From DATBVX01 sp963810775 (GTDB lineage: Bacteria > Pseudomonadota > Gammaproteobacteria > Steroidobacterales > Steroidobacteraceae): a stretch of DNA of 64,000 nt. Below the pieces are notes generated by a model. It was not told the DNA's origin, searched no databases, and worked only from the letters and a program-made list of their open reading frames with translations. The stretch spans positions 395,688 through 459,687 of the forward strand of contig CAWEOT010000014.1 in the NCBI GenBank assembly GCA_963810775.1, read 5' to 3'. The position numbers were made by a program, and so were the translations under genes. Below, piece by piece: positions 17,062 through 24,994 of this stretch (within the stretch, counting starts at the first letter, position 1; each line of letters opens with the position of its first letter).

Positions 17062-18343
17062 GCTGCGCTCCCAGGATCGCGAGCAAGGCAGCGCGGGGAA
17101 TCTTCCCGGTCTCGTTGCGCGGCAGTCGCTCGACGAGAACCAGCGGTCGCGGTACCAGCACCGGATCGAGTTGCTGCGCGAGGGCGTACAGGATTGAGTC
17201 GCGGTCGACTCCGCGCGCCACTACCAGCGCGGCGGGCCGCGCTTCGGCGCGTGGCACGAAGACAATGCCGTCATCCACCCCGGGAATTGCGAGCAGGCGC
17301 TGCGTCAATTCGCCCAGTGAAGCGCGCTTGCCGGCAACTTTCACCAGGTCCGCGTCGCGTCCCACCAGGCGGAACTTCTCCGGGCTCTCGAGTTCGAGAA
17401 AGTCCGGCAAAGACACCGGCTGCGGCAGATGCGACCCGTGATAGATCGCGCCGGAAGCGGTGGGCTCGACCCACGCGCCGGGATAGGTCAGCCAATAGTC
17501 CGATTCGACCGTGCGGCGCGAGGCCATGCTGCCCGCCTCGGTGCAGCCGTAGATCTCGAACACACGGGTATTCCACTGCTCCTCCGCTTGCGCCGCCAGC
17601 TCGCGTTGCAGTGGCGCGGTCGCGGAAATAATCAGCTCGACAGGAACGAACTGCGCATTGGCAGCGAGACAGGCGCGCAGGTGCGCAGGCGTCGTGACCA
17701 GGACACGGGGCGGCGGGACCGAAGCCAATTCTGCGGCCACGTCCGCTGGAAAAAGCGGCCGGCCGTCACTCACTGCGCTGGCGCTGAGGAGAATCAGCGT
17801 GACCGTGGTCTCGAAGCCAAACATGTGCTGCGGCGGAACCGTGGCTACGACGTTGACGTGTAGCGCACCGGAAAGGAATCGTTGGTGAGCAAGGCGAGCG
17901 GTGGCGAGCAACGAACTCCAGTCTTTCTCATGCGCGGTTGGGCACCCGGTAGTACCTGAGGTGAACGCGATCGCTACAGGTCCCGACCCACCGATCGTCA
18001 TTGGACTCGCCGCGCCAGGTTGTGCGACGAGGCTCTCGACCGCGCGGTCATCCAGCAGGCAATGGTCCGGGTATCGATCCTGAATCTCGCGCACCGCGAC
18101 CGGCGCGCGACTGGACGGTAGGAGACTGACCTGCTCGCGCTGCGCCGCGGCCAGGAATGCGACCAGAAAATTGCTGCGGCTGTCGCAAAGATTGATCGCG
18201 TAGCTCACTCGCGGCAATGCGTGCGCGAGCGCTCCAGCTTGTGCGTAGAGTTCCGCGGCGCTCACCGCACTGCTTTGGCGCCAGATCACCACGTCGTCCG
18301 GCGCGTGTTCCCCCGGCAAGGGGACTGCCGGAGCCGCGTTCAT
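17054..18343 (-). CDS. apeH: Aryl acid AMP-ligase (ApeH-like)
   Basis: Adenylate-forming enzyme (ANL superfamily) expected to activate the aromatic starter acid and load it onto an acyl carrier protein. The 429-residue product has the P-loop-like A3 motif IAFTSGTTGCPTAHEK, IYGCTEAGSMASRR (A5), FRLVGRDADLVKVAGKRASL (A7/A8) and the C-terminal lysine in NETGKIPRAAL. Family position and size fit ApeH. The ATG at 18343 overlaps the preceding stop (ATGA); an upstream in-frame ATG at 18421 is inside that gene. A 4-hydroxybenzoate or coumarate-like substrate is inference from known aryl-polyene starters. Confidence 0.87.
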   Translation of the reverse strand: MNAAPAVPLPGEHAPDDVVIWRQSSAVSAAELYAQAGALAHALPRVSYAINLCDSRSNFLVAFLAAAQREQVSLLPSSRAPVAVREIQDRYPDHCLLDDRAVESLVAQPGAASPMTIGGSGPVAIAFTSGTTGCPTAHEKDWSSLLATARLAHQRFLSGALHVNVVATVPPQHMFGFETTVTLILLSASAVSDGRPLFPADVAAELASVPPPRVLVTTPAHLRACLAANAQFVPVELIISATAPLQRELAAQAEEQWNTRVFEIYGCTEAGSMASRRTVESDYWLTYPGAWVEPTASGAIYHGSHLPQPVSLPDFLELESPEKFRLVGRDADLVKVAGKRASLGELTQRLLAIPGVDDGIVFVPRAEARPAALVVARGVDRDSILYALAQQLDPVLVPRPLVLVERLPRNETGKIPRAALLAILGAQHE

Positions 18344-18933
18344 GAGGAGCGCAACCGCACCGGTTTCAACTGGCGCAGGTACGTCAGAAAGCCCGGGTGC
18401 TCGAGATGGCGATACCGCCAACGCCGCCAGGCGTACTCACCCGCGAACACTGCGCCGATCAGGATGTAGTGCAGGAAGTTGGTAGCAAGCGACCACAGCT
18501 CCGGCGCGGCGAACAGCGACAGCAGTACTGCGGAGAGCGTGAGGGTCGTGAACACCACGACCCACAGGATCGTGACCGCGCGTGTATAGGTGATGAGTTC
18601 CGGCGGCAGCGAGCCGCGCGCCAGCAGCGCGAATCGCGTCACCATTGGTTGCTGGCCGGCACGCAGGGAAGCCCCGAAAACAATCAGGAGCGAGAGCGGG
18701 ATTGCGATCGGTGGCAGCAGCAGCACCCAGTGTGTTCCCTGCCAGCGAACGATCAAGGCGCTCGCCACCAGGCACCCGGCCAATACGAGCCACGCCCAGG
18801 AGCGACGCCGGCGCAGCGATGGGTAGAGGGGCAAGGCGCTGAGCGCCACGAGTGCCAGCCATTCCAGCCAGGGCCGCGGCCATATCACGGCCAGGTGCAC
18901 CAGCACGGGATAAGCCACGGCGAGGAGGAACAT
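18340..18933 (-). CDS. Aryl-polyene cluster membrane protein (COG4648-like)
   Basis: A 197-residue polytopic membrane protein with about six hydrophobic segments, including MFLLAVAYPVLVHLAVIW, LEWLALVALSALPLY, AWLVLAGCLVASALIV, LLLPPIAIPLSLLIVFGASL, VTILWVVVFTTLTLSAVLLS and NFLHYILIGAVFAGEYAWR. The motif region FGASLRAGQQPMVTRFA and FAGEYAWRRWRYRH resembles the uncharacterised membrane protein found beside the ligase gene in APE clusters (ApeG position). Function unknown; a role in anchoring or moving the pigment at the inner membrane is inferred from context. Its stop overlaps the ligase start by 4 bp. Confidence 0.8.
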   Translation of the reverse strand: MFLLAVAYPVLVHLAVIWPRPWLEWLALVALSALPLYPSLRRRRSWAWLVLAGCLVASALIVRWQGTHWVLLLPPIAIPLSLLIVFGASLRAGQQPMVTRFALLARGSLPPELITYTRAVTILWVVVFTTLTLSAVLLSLFAAPELWSLATNFLHYILIGAVFAGEYAWRRWRYRHLEHPGFLTYLRQLKPVRLRSS

Positions 18934-18942
18934 TTTGCTGCG

Positions 18943-19269
18943 TCAGCTGCTGTTGCGGCGGGTCAGGATGTGAGCCGTCAGCTCCCGGAGCGAGGCGAAT
19001 GCCGATCTGGTTCCTGGATCTTCGGATCGCAGTTCAACGCCGTATTGCCGCTGAATGGCGAGCGCAATTTCTAACGCGTCGATCGAGTCGAGCCCGAGGC
19101 TTCCGCGATCGAAGCCAAACAACGGCGCCGTGGGTGAAATCTGGCCCGGCGCTACATCTGGCAGGTTGAGCGCTTGCACCAGCAGCGCGGCCAGCGCTGC
19201 TTCATCAGCGGTTTGCCCGGAAGCTGTCGAAGAATGTGCCGTTGAAGAATCTGACACTTTCGTCACCAT
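18943..19269 (-). CDS. Acyl carrier protein of the aryl-polyene pathway
   Basis: A 108-residue carrier protein; the phosphopantetheine-attachment serine sits in LGLDSIDALEIALAIQ. The N-terminal 20-25 residues are Ser/Thr/Ala-rich and low complexity, and may not all be translated, since alternative starts exist. It is the first gene of the leftward arm, 49 bp from the divergent acyltransferase start. Together with the ACP at 20161 it provides the two carriers (ApeE and ApeF types) used in aryl-polyene synthesis; which one corresponds to which cannot be fixed here. Confidence 0.88.
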   Translation of the reverse strand: MVTKVSDSSTAHSSTASGQTADEAALAALLVQALNLPDVAPGQISPTAPLFGFDRGSLGLDSIDALEIALAIQRQYGVELRSEDPGTRSAFASLRELTAHILTRRNSS

Positions 19270-19318
19270 GAAACCGCATCGAGATGAGCTAAGCTAATTG
19301 TATGGGGTCACCCGGCTG
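19270..19318. promoter_or_regulatory. Short divergent intergenic region driving both APE arms
   Basis: Only 49 bp separate the start of the leftward ACP gene from that of the rightward acyltransferase. The region is AT-richer than its surroundings (gagctaagctaattgtatgg) and must hold, or sit between, the start signals of both arms. No convincing -35/-10 pair or operator could be fixed, so promoters may extend into the coding ends. Confidence 0.4.
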
Positions 19319-20161
19319 ATGGAAACGCGATTGCGCACGATGCTGGATCGCGGCTCGCGCCGCTTCGGCACGGGCCTGTCGTTCGTCACGTTCGGCGTCG
19401 GTGGCACTCTGCTGAGCGTGACCTTGTTTCCGTTTCTCAGGCTGATCTCTCCCGACCGGATGATCGCGCAGCGGCGCATCAACGGTGCGATGCGCCGCGT
19501 TATGGGCCTGTTCATCTGGTTCATGCGCAGCCTCGGCCTGCTGACTTACGAACTGCACGGCCTGGAGCGGCTTGCCCGCCCGGGGCAGCTGATCGTCGCC
19601 AATCATCCGACCCTGATCGATGTGGTCTTCCTGGTGTGGCTCACGCCCGAAGCCGGGTGCGTGGTGAAGCGCGCACTGTGGCGCAATCCCGCTCTGCGCT
19701 GGCCGGTGATCTGGGCTGGGTACATCCCGAATACGGAAGGCGCGCAACTCGTTCAGGATTGTGCGCGTGTCCTGAAAGGAGGCCGCTCGCTGCTGGTATT
19801 TCCGGAAGGCACGCGCTCGGTGCCGGGGAAACCCCTCGCCCTCAAGCGAGGAGCGGCGCAGGTCGCGCTCGCGTCGGGCGCCGACGTCCTGCCGGTTACC
19901 ATTGTTTGCGACGTACCGTTTCTCACCAAAGGTTCACATTGGTACCGCGTTCCAGCTCGGCGCCCGCACTTTACGATAACGGTTGGCCAGCCGATCCCGG
20001 CAGGCCGCTACATGGGCGAGAACCAGCCGAACTCGATCGTGGCGCGTCACCTGACCACACAGCTCGCAGCCCACTTTTCGCGTGGTATCGAGAGCGTCCT
20101 GCGTGCCCCTGCTGGTGTGCTGGTCACGAATCCGCCCGAGGCCCATTCGGCCAGCCTATAA
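19319..20161 (+). CDS. PlsC-family 1-acylglycerol-3-phosphate-type acyltransferase
   Basis: A 280-residue lysophospholipid-acyltransferase (LPLAT/PlsC) protein at the inner membrane. An N-terminal hydrophobic stretch (SLTLFPFLRLISP region, then GLFIWFMRSLGLL) precedes the catalytic HX4D motif in IVANHPTLIDVVFL; the acceptor-binding FPEGTRSVPG block and LPVTIVCDVPF follow. In aryl-polyene clusters such an enzyme is thought to help build the lipid-like anchor of the pigment. ATG 19319 was chosen; a TTG seven codons upstream (19298) is also in frame. The stop overlaps the next start (TAATG). Confidence 0.87.
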   Translation: METRLRTMLDRGSRRFGTGLSFVTFGVGGTLLSVTLFPFLRLISPDRMIAQRRINGAMRRVMGLFIWFMRSLGLLTYELHGLERLARPGQLIVANHPTLIDVVFLVWLTPEAGCVVKRALWRNPALRWPVIWAGYIPNTEGAQLVQDCARVLKGGRSLLVFPEGTRSVPGKPLALKRGAAQVALASGADVLPVTIVCDVPFLTKGSHWYRVPARRPHFTITVGQPIPAGRYMGENQPNSIVARHLTTQLAAHFSRGIESVLRAPAGVLVTNPPEAHSASL

Positions 20162-20451
20162 TGGCGCCGGCATTTCAGCAGCTCGAATCGATGCGCAGCG
20201 AACAGGAAATTTTTGGACAGGTCAGGCGAGTGCTTATCGATCTGTTCGAATTACCGCCCGAGAAGGTCGTGCTGGATGCCAATCTCTACACGGATCTCGA
20301 CATCGACAGTCTCGATGCGATCGATCTGATCCTCGAACTGAAGCAGATCACCGGTCGCAAGGTGCAGCCCGAGCAGTTCCGTCACGTGCGCACGGTCGGC
20401 GACGTGGTTGTCGCGGTACGTGAGTTGATGCAGGACGAGACCGCGGCGTGA
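20161..20451 (+). CDS. Acyl carrier protein of the aryl-polyene pathway (second)
   Basis: A carrier protein of 96 residues from ATG 20161, or 86 from ATG 20191. The phosphopantetheine serine is in DLDIDSLDAIDLILEL. The start overlaps the upstream acyltransferase stop by one base and the stop overlaps the next dehydratase start by 4 bp. The sequence is a compact, acidic ACP of the ApeE/ApeF kind without the low-complexity N-terminus of the other carrier. Confidence 0.9.
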   Translation: MAPAFQQLESMRSEQEIFGQVRRVLIDLFELPPEKVVLDANLYTDLDIDSLDAIDLILELKQITGRKVQPEQFRHVRTVGDVVVAVRELMQDETAA

Positions 20452-20801
20452 CCGCGACGGCGACGCATCCCGAAGTTCTGAACGTCCTCACCCGTCCTTC
20501 GGGCCTCGCGCTCAGGTTACGCGTTCCAGCCAGTCTGAGCTGGTTTCGTGGGCATTTTCCTCAATGTCCGATCCTTCCTGGAGTCGTCCAGCTCGCGTGG
20601 GCGGTCTCCTATGGGGTGGAGCACTTCGGTTTCGAACCAGTGGTCGAGCGCTTGGTGGGCGTCAAGTTCCTGCGCGTGATCCGGCCGGGAGCGGAGCTCG
20701 AACTGGAACTGGACTGGTCGGACGCCGAGCGCTCCCTTGGCTTTCGATTCAGTGAGCATGAGTCAACCTGCTCGTCGGGACGAGTTGTCCTGGTGCGATG
20801 A
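20448..20801 (+). CDS. ApeI-like hotdog dehydratase (second copy)
   Basis: A 117-residue hotdog protein with the FabA/FabZ-like core WFRGHFPQCPILPGVVQLAW and the following LVGVKFLRVIRPGAELELE. It should act as a 3-hydroxyacyl-ACP dehydratase, probably together with an ApeP-type subunit. GTG/ATGA-type overlaps tie it to the ACP upstream and the glycosyltransferase downstream. In the E. coli-type order a hotdog dehydratase stands just before the glycosyltransferase, so this copy is in the canonical apeI place; the copy at 16747 is the extra one. Confidence 0.87.
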   Translation: MTATATHPEVLNVLTRPSGLALRLRVPASLSWFRGHFPQCPILPGVVQLAWAVSYGVEHFGFEPVVERLVGVKFLRVIRPGAELELELDWSDAERSLGFRFSEHESTCSSGRVVLVR

Positions 20802-21547
20802 TCCGGGCGTGCGCGGTTGTCCCGTACTTCGAGCATCCACAGACTCTCGAAGGCAGCGTGGATGCCTTGCGACGCAATGGCCTCAGGTGCTGGATCGTCG
20901 ATGATGGTTCCGGCCCGGCTGCCGGTGCGGTCGCGCAGCGAATCGCCGCGCGGGATTCCGGCGTAACGGTCCTTCCCCACGCCGTCAATCGCGGCAAGGG
21001 CGCCGCAGTGCTAACCGGCTGCCGGGCCGCTAGCGCTGCCGGTTTTACTCACGTCCTGCAGGTCGATGCGGATGGTCAGCATGACCTGGACGACATCCCG
21101 CTCCTTCTTTCATGCGCCACGCGCCACCCTGACGCGTTGATCCTCGCCGTGCCGCGATTCGATTCCTCCATGCCCCGGTCGCGGCGCTACGGTCGACAGC
21201 TCACTCACCTTTGGGTATGGATCAACACACTGTCGCTCGATGTGGCCGACTCCATGTGCGGCTTTCGCGTGTATCCGCTCGAGCCACTGCTCGCGCTCGC
21301 GACCACCGAGCCACTCGGCAGTCGCATGGATTTCGACATGGAGGTCGTGGTTCGCCTGCATTGGCGCGGCACCCCGATGATCGAAGTGCCGACCCGCGTG
21401 CTTTACCCACGCGACGGCGTCTCGCATTTCAGGTTGTGGCGCGACAACCTGCTCATCAGCCGCATGCATGCGCGGCTGTTTTTCGGCATGCTGCGCCGAT
21501 TGCCGCGGTTGGTGGCGCGGCGCTTGCGGGAGACCCGACACGTGTGA
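20798..21547 (+). CDS. Family 2 glycosyltransferase
   Basis: A 249-residue GT-A type glycosyltransferase. The nucleotide-sugar-binding elements are CAVVPYFEHPQTLEGSVDAL, CWIVDDGSGPA, RGKGAAVLTG and the DXD-like motif in LQVDADGQHDLDDI. It resembles the GT2 domain found in aryl-polyene clusters as ApeJ, but stands alone without a fused acyltransferase. A role in adding a sugar to the polyene anchor or lipid carrier is inferred. Start and stop overlap both neighbours by 4 bp. Confidence 0.87.
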   Translation: MIRACAVVPYFEHPQTLEGSVDALRRNGLRCWIVDDGSGPAAGAVAQRIAARDSGVTVLPHAVNRGKGAAVLTGCRAASAAGFTHVLQVDADGQHDLDDIPLLLSCATRHPDALILAVPRFDSSMPRSRRYGRQLTHLWVWINTLSLDVADSMCGFRVYPLEPLLALATTEPLGSRMDFDMEVVVRLHWRGTPMIEVPTRVLYPRDGVSHFRLWRDNLLISRMHARLFFGMLRRLPRLVARRLRETRHV

Positions 21548-21966
21548 ACGCCGAGCCGCTCTTTCAGGCGGAGATCAGCCTCGAGGTTCCGTTCCATGAT
21601 CTCGACCCGGCCGGCTACGTGTGGCATGGCCATTACGCCAAGTACCTGGAGCTCGCGCGCTGCGAGCTGCTGAAACAGTTCAACTACAACTACGACGCCA
21701 TGACTCAGTCGGGCTACATGTGGCCCGTAGTCGATCTGCAGCTGCGGTTTCTGCGTCCGCTGCGCTTTGGCGATCGCGTCAAGGTGCGCGCGTCACTCGT
21801 AGAGTGGGAATACCGCCTGCGCATCGAATACCTGATTCGCAGCGCCGCGACCGCCGAGCGCCTGACGAAGGCAAGCACGGTGCAGGTGGCAGTGAGTGCC
21901 GCGAGTGGCGAGATGTGCCTGCGCTCGCCCGATATCCTGTTTGAACGACTGGGCGTGCCCGCGTGA
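21544..21966 (+). CDS. apeK: Hotdog thioesterase (ApeK-like, 4HBT family)
   Basis: A 140-residue 4-hydroxybenzoyl-CoA-thioesterase-type hotdog protein. The active-site signature VPFHDLDPAGYVWHGHYAKY carries the catalytic Asp, and ELARCELLKQ follows. In aryl-polyene clusters this enzyme is thought to release or edit misloaded acyl chains. Translation from GTG 21544 overlaps the glycosyltransferase stop (GTGA). The longer open frame reaching back to 21211 lies inside that gene. Confidence 0.87.
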   Translation: MNAEPLFQAEISLEVPFHDLDPAGYVWHGHYAKYLELARCELLKQFNYNYDAMTQSGYMWPVVDLQLRFLRPLRFGDRVKVRASLVEWEYRLRIEYLIRSAATAERLTKASTVQVAVSAASGEMCLRSPDILFERLGVPA

Positions 21967-22631
21967 GACGCCGGATCCCGGTGCTGGCCCTGAGTCTGAG
22001 TTTCGCCGGCGCCACTGCCGCGCCGCCAGCCGCCCCCTATGCCGGGCTCTTCGATCATCCGGTGAGCGCAGCTCAACTGCTGCAGACGACGTTGGCGCGA
22101 CCGGCCGCCGAGCTCTCCGCAGCGAAAGTATTGACAGGCAATTTCGTGCAACGTCGTTATCTGCGGGGTCTCGATCGGCCGTTGATCTCGAACGGTGATT
22201 TCCTGCTGGCGCGCGAGCAGGGCATCCTGTGGCGCACCACCAGTCCCTTTGCGTCGCAGATCGTACTCAGCGCGAGCGGTATGACCGTACGCGATGGCGA
22301 GCGCGCTACACACCTCTCCTCTGCCGAGCGGCCCGCGCTGCGTGCTGCGCTCGAAATGTTGTCGGCATTGTTCGCGCTCGACATAGCACGCCTCGCTGAC
22401 AGCTTCGAGCTCTACGGTGATGAGCAGGCAGACCACTGGCAGGTAGGGCTCAAGCCAAGAGATGGCGGGCTCGCGCAGGTGTTCGAGCAGGCAGTGATCA
22501 GCGGCGCGCGCACCGTCGAGCGCATCGAGCTGTCGACCGCGGGGGGCGATCGCACCGAGATCGAGCTTTCCGACATCGAAACGCGCACTACGGCGCTTGA
22601 TGCGGGCGAAGTGGCCCGTTTTCGCGAGTGA
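21963..22631 (+). CDS. apeL: LolA-like outer-membrane carrier protein (ApeL-like)
   Basis: A 222-residue periplasmic protein with a signal peptide (MRRRIPVLALSLSFAGATAA) and a LolA-type half-barrel pattern: LTGNFVQRRYLRGLDRPLIS, GDFLLAREQGILWRT, PFASQIVLSASGMTVRDG. LolA proteins shuttle lipidated cargo across the periplasm; the APE-cluster homologue is thought to move the polyene lipid to the outer membrane. GTG start overlapping the thioesterase stop; GTG start of the MMPL gene overlaps its own stop. Confidence 0.87.
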   Translation: MRRRIPVLALSLSFAGATAAPPAAPYAGLFDHPVSAAQLLQTTLARPAAELSAAKVLTGNFVQRRYLRGLDRPLISNGDFLLAREQGILWRTTSPFASQIVLSASGMTVRDGERATHLSSAERPALRAALEMLSALFALDIARLADSFELYGDEQADHWQVGLKPRDGGLAQVFEQAVISGARTVERIELSTAGGDRTEIELSDIETRTTALDAGEVARFRE

Positions 22632-24994
22632 ACGCGCGCCGGCGACTGGCGGCCGGAATGCTGCTGCTGGCTGTCGTGGGGATTGTCTTCTGGGTGTGGG
22701 TACAACCGCACTTGCGCGTTGAAACGGATCTCCTGGACCTGCTCCCCCGCCATACCTCAGACCAGCGGATCGAGGCAGCAGTCGATACATTCTCCGAACG
22801 ACTCGCACGCAAGGTGCTGTTCCTGGTGGGCGCAACCGATGCATCCGCGGCGAGTACCGCGGCGCGCGCATTCGCCACCTCGCTATCGCAATCCGCGGCA
22901 TTCGATTCGGTGCGTGAGCGCATCGGCCAGGACCTGCAGGCGAGCGTCGCCCTCTATATGCAGCATCGCGCCAATCTCCTGTCGCCGCAGGATCAGGAAG
23001 CGCTGCAGAAGCGCCCGGACAGCCTGTATCGTTCGGCACTGCTTGCGCTGTACACGCCCGTGGGCCTCATTCGGCCCATTGATATCAGCCGCGACCCACT
23101 CGGCCTTGGCACGGACTACCTGCTCAGTCAGGTGCCCGCGCTCGGCAACGCTCACCTGCAGGGCTCACAACTCGTGGTGAGGGATGGCACCACGACGTTT
23201 GTGCTCGTGATAGCCGAAACCGCCGGAAGCCCATTTGCGGGCGAGGTGCAGGATCGTGCAGAGATTGCCATTAAGAGAGCGGCCGAAGCTGCGCGCGCGG
23301 CGACGCGCGACGAGGTCACCCTGTTGCAGTCCGGGGCGCTTCAGCATGCGACCGTTGCGACGCGCACGTCGCGCAGCGAGGTGGCACTTTTCGGCACCAT
23401 CGGCACCGTCGCAGTGCTTGCCTTGATGCTGGTGTTGTTCCGCGACTGGCGTGCTCCTGCGCTCGGCCTGCTCGCCTTGAGTGCCGGCGCAGCGGCCGGA
23501 ATCAGCGCCACACACTTCGCCTTCGGTGAACTGCACCTCGTGGCACTGGTTTTCGGCTCGAGCCTGATCGGCGTCGCGATCGACTACTCCATGCACTTCT
23601 ATGCGGATCAGTTTCGCGCCCCGGGGACCTGGGTACCGACAGATGCGCTGGCCCATGTCGGCCGGCCAATCCTTCTCGGCATGGGTGCGACAGTGCTCGG
23701 GTACGCAGGCCTGCTGCTGTTGCCGTTTCCGGGGCTCAAGCAGATGGCCCTCATCAGCATTGCCGGCCTCGCGGTCGCATGCGCGTGCGTATTTCTGATC
23801 TTTCCCGCTGCAGCTCGTGGCTCGGGGCGAGCACTGCCACGATGGTGCGCCCGGTTCATCGAGGGGATCGAGAGCAGCGGCAATTGTTTTCAGCGGCGCC
23901 GCACCCGCGTCATTCTGGGTGCAACCCTGCTCGCGTTCATCGGCTACGGCATCAGCCATGTCGAGTTCCGCGACGATATTCGTACGCTGCAGATGACATC
24001 GCCCGCGCTCGCGCAGATCGAGCGGCAGGTCGCTCAGCTGCTGGGCCCCGCCGGGGAAAGCCGTTATTTCGTCGTGAGCCGGCCCGATGCGCAAGCGGTG
24101 CTCGAAGCCGACGAGCGCCTGGCGCAGGCGCTGCGCGCGTTGCAAGGGCGTGGCACCATTGGTGCGTTCACGGCAGTGAGCAATTCTCTGCCATCACTGA
24201 AACGTCAGGAGCAGATTCGCAGCTTGATCGAGAACAAAGTTCTTCGTGCTGGCGGCCTTCTGCCGCGACTGATGGGCGAGCTGGGCTTTGATACGCCCCG
24301 CATTGCGCGCGAGGTCGATGCGTTTGCCGCGGCACGCGCGCCGCTCGAGCCCGATGAATGGCTGGCGAGCCCGCTCTCCTCGGCATATCGCGATCTGTGG
24401 CTAGGGGCAAGCAGCGGCCGCGCTGCGACCATTGTCACGCTCGCCGGCATCCACGACGTCGATGCGCTGCGCGATCTCGCGCGCACGGTTCCCGATGTCC
24501 GGTTCGTCGACCGCGTTGGCGAGATCTCCACGGTGCTGGCGCGCTACCGGACCGCGGTGTCGGAGCTCCTGCTGCTGGCTTATGCGGCAATCTTTCTCGT
24601 GCTGGCGTGGCGTTACGGTCTGCGCGACGCAAGCTGGCTGCTGGCCGCACCGCTCGGCGCCACTTTGTTGACGCTGGCGTTTGCTGGCGTCGCGGGCCTG
24701 CAAGTGAACCTGTTTGCGGTACTCGGCTTGCTGCTGCTGGTGGCACTCGGCGTCGACTACGCGATCTTTCTGCGCGAATCGCATGCCGAGCGCACGACAG
24801 CCGTGCTGTCCGTGTCGCTGTCCGCGCTGACCACCATGCTGGCTTTCGGATTGCTGGCGTTGAGCTCGACACCGCTGATTCGTTCCATCGGCCTCACGCT
24901 GCTGGTTGGAATCGGCTGTTGCTGGCTGATTGCCATCGGCGGCGATGCATGGCGCCGCTCAACGTTGCAGTCCGGTGAGCGTCGACATGGCTGA
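22628..24994 (+). CDS. apeM: MMPL/RND-family exporter (ApeM-like)
   Basis: A 788-residue inner-membrane protein with two repeats, each having one N-terminal helix, a large periplasmic loop and a five-to-six-helix bundle (first bundle about 255-400, second about 640-780). Typical pieces are VETDLLDLLPRHTSDQRIEA, SSLIGVAIDYSMHFYADQF and LVALGVDYAIFLRESHAER; the GVDYA/GVAIDYS helices carry the acidic residues seen in proton-driven RND proteins. In aryl-polyene loci this protein is the predicted pigment exporter. GTG start, coupled to the LolA-like gene. Confidence 0.9.
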   Translation: MNARRRLAAGMLLLAVVGIVFWVWVQPHLRVETDLLDLLPRHTSDQRIEAAVDTFSERLARKVLFLVGATDASAASTAARAFATSLSQSAAFDSVRERIGQDLQASVALYMQHRANLLSPQDQEALQKRPDSLYRSALLALYTPVGLIRPIDISRDPLGLGTDYLLSQVPALGNAHLQGSQLVVRDGTTTFVLVIAETAGSPFAGEVQDRAEIAIKRAAEAARAATRDEVTLLQSGALQHATVATRTSRSEVALFGTIGTVAVLALMLVLFRDWRAPALGLLALSAGAAAGISATHFAFGELHLVALVFGSSLIGVAIDYSMHFYADQFRAPGTWVPTDALAHVGRPILLGMGATVLGYAGLLLLPFPGLKQMALISIAGLAVACACVFLIFPAAARGSGRALPRWCARFIEGIESSGNCFQRRRTRVILGATLLAFIGYGISHVEFRDDIRTLQMTSPALAQIERQVAQLLGPAGESRYFVVSRPDAQAVLEADERLAQALRALQGRGTIGAFTAVSNSLPSLKRQEQIRSLIENKVLRAGGLLPRLMGELGFDTPRIAREVDAFAAARAPLEPDEWLASPLSSAYRDLWLGASSGRAATIVTLAGIHDVDALRDLARTVPDVRFVDRVGEISTVLARYRTAVSELLLLAYAAIFLVLAWRYGLRDASWLLAAPLGATLLTLAFAGVAGLQVNLFAVLGLLLLVALGVDYAIFLRESHAERTTAVLSVSLSALTTMLAFGLLALSSTPLIRSIGLTLLVGIGCCWLIAIGGDAWRRSTLQSGERRHG

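Noticed and set aside
24930..24986. Upstream ATG (24930) as start of the halogenase-like gene
   Set aside because: It lies within the MMPL gene; the FAD-binding motif begins five residues after ATG 24987, the normal position for the family.
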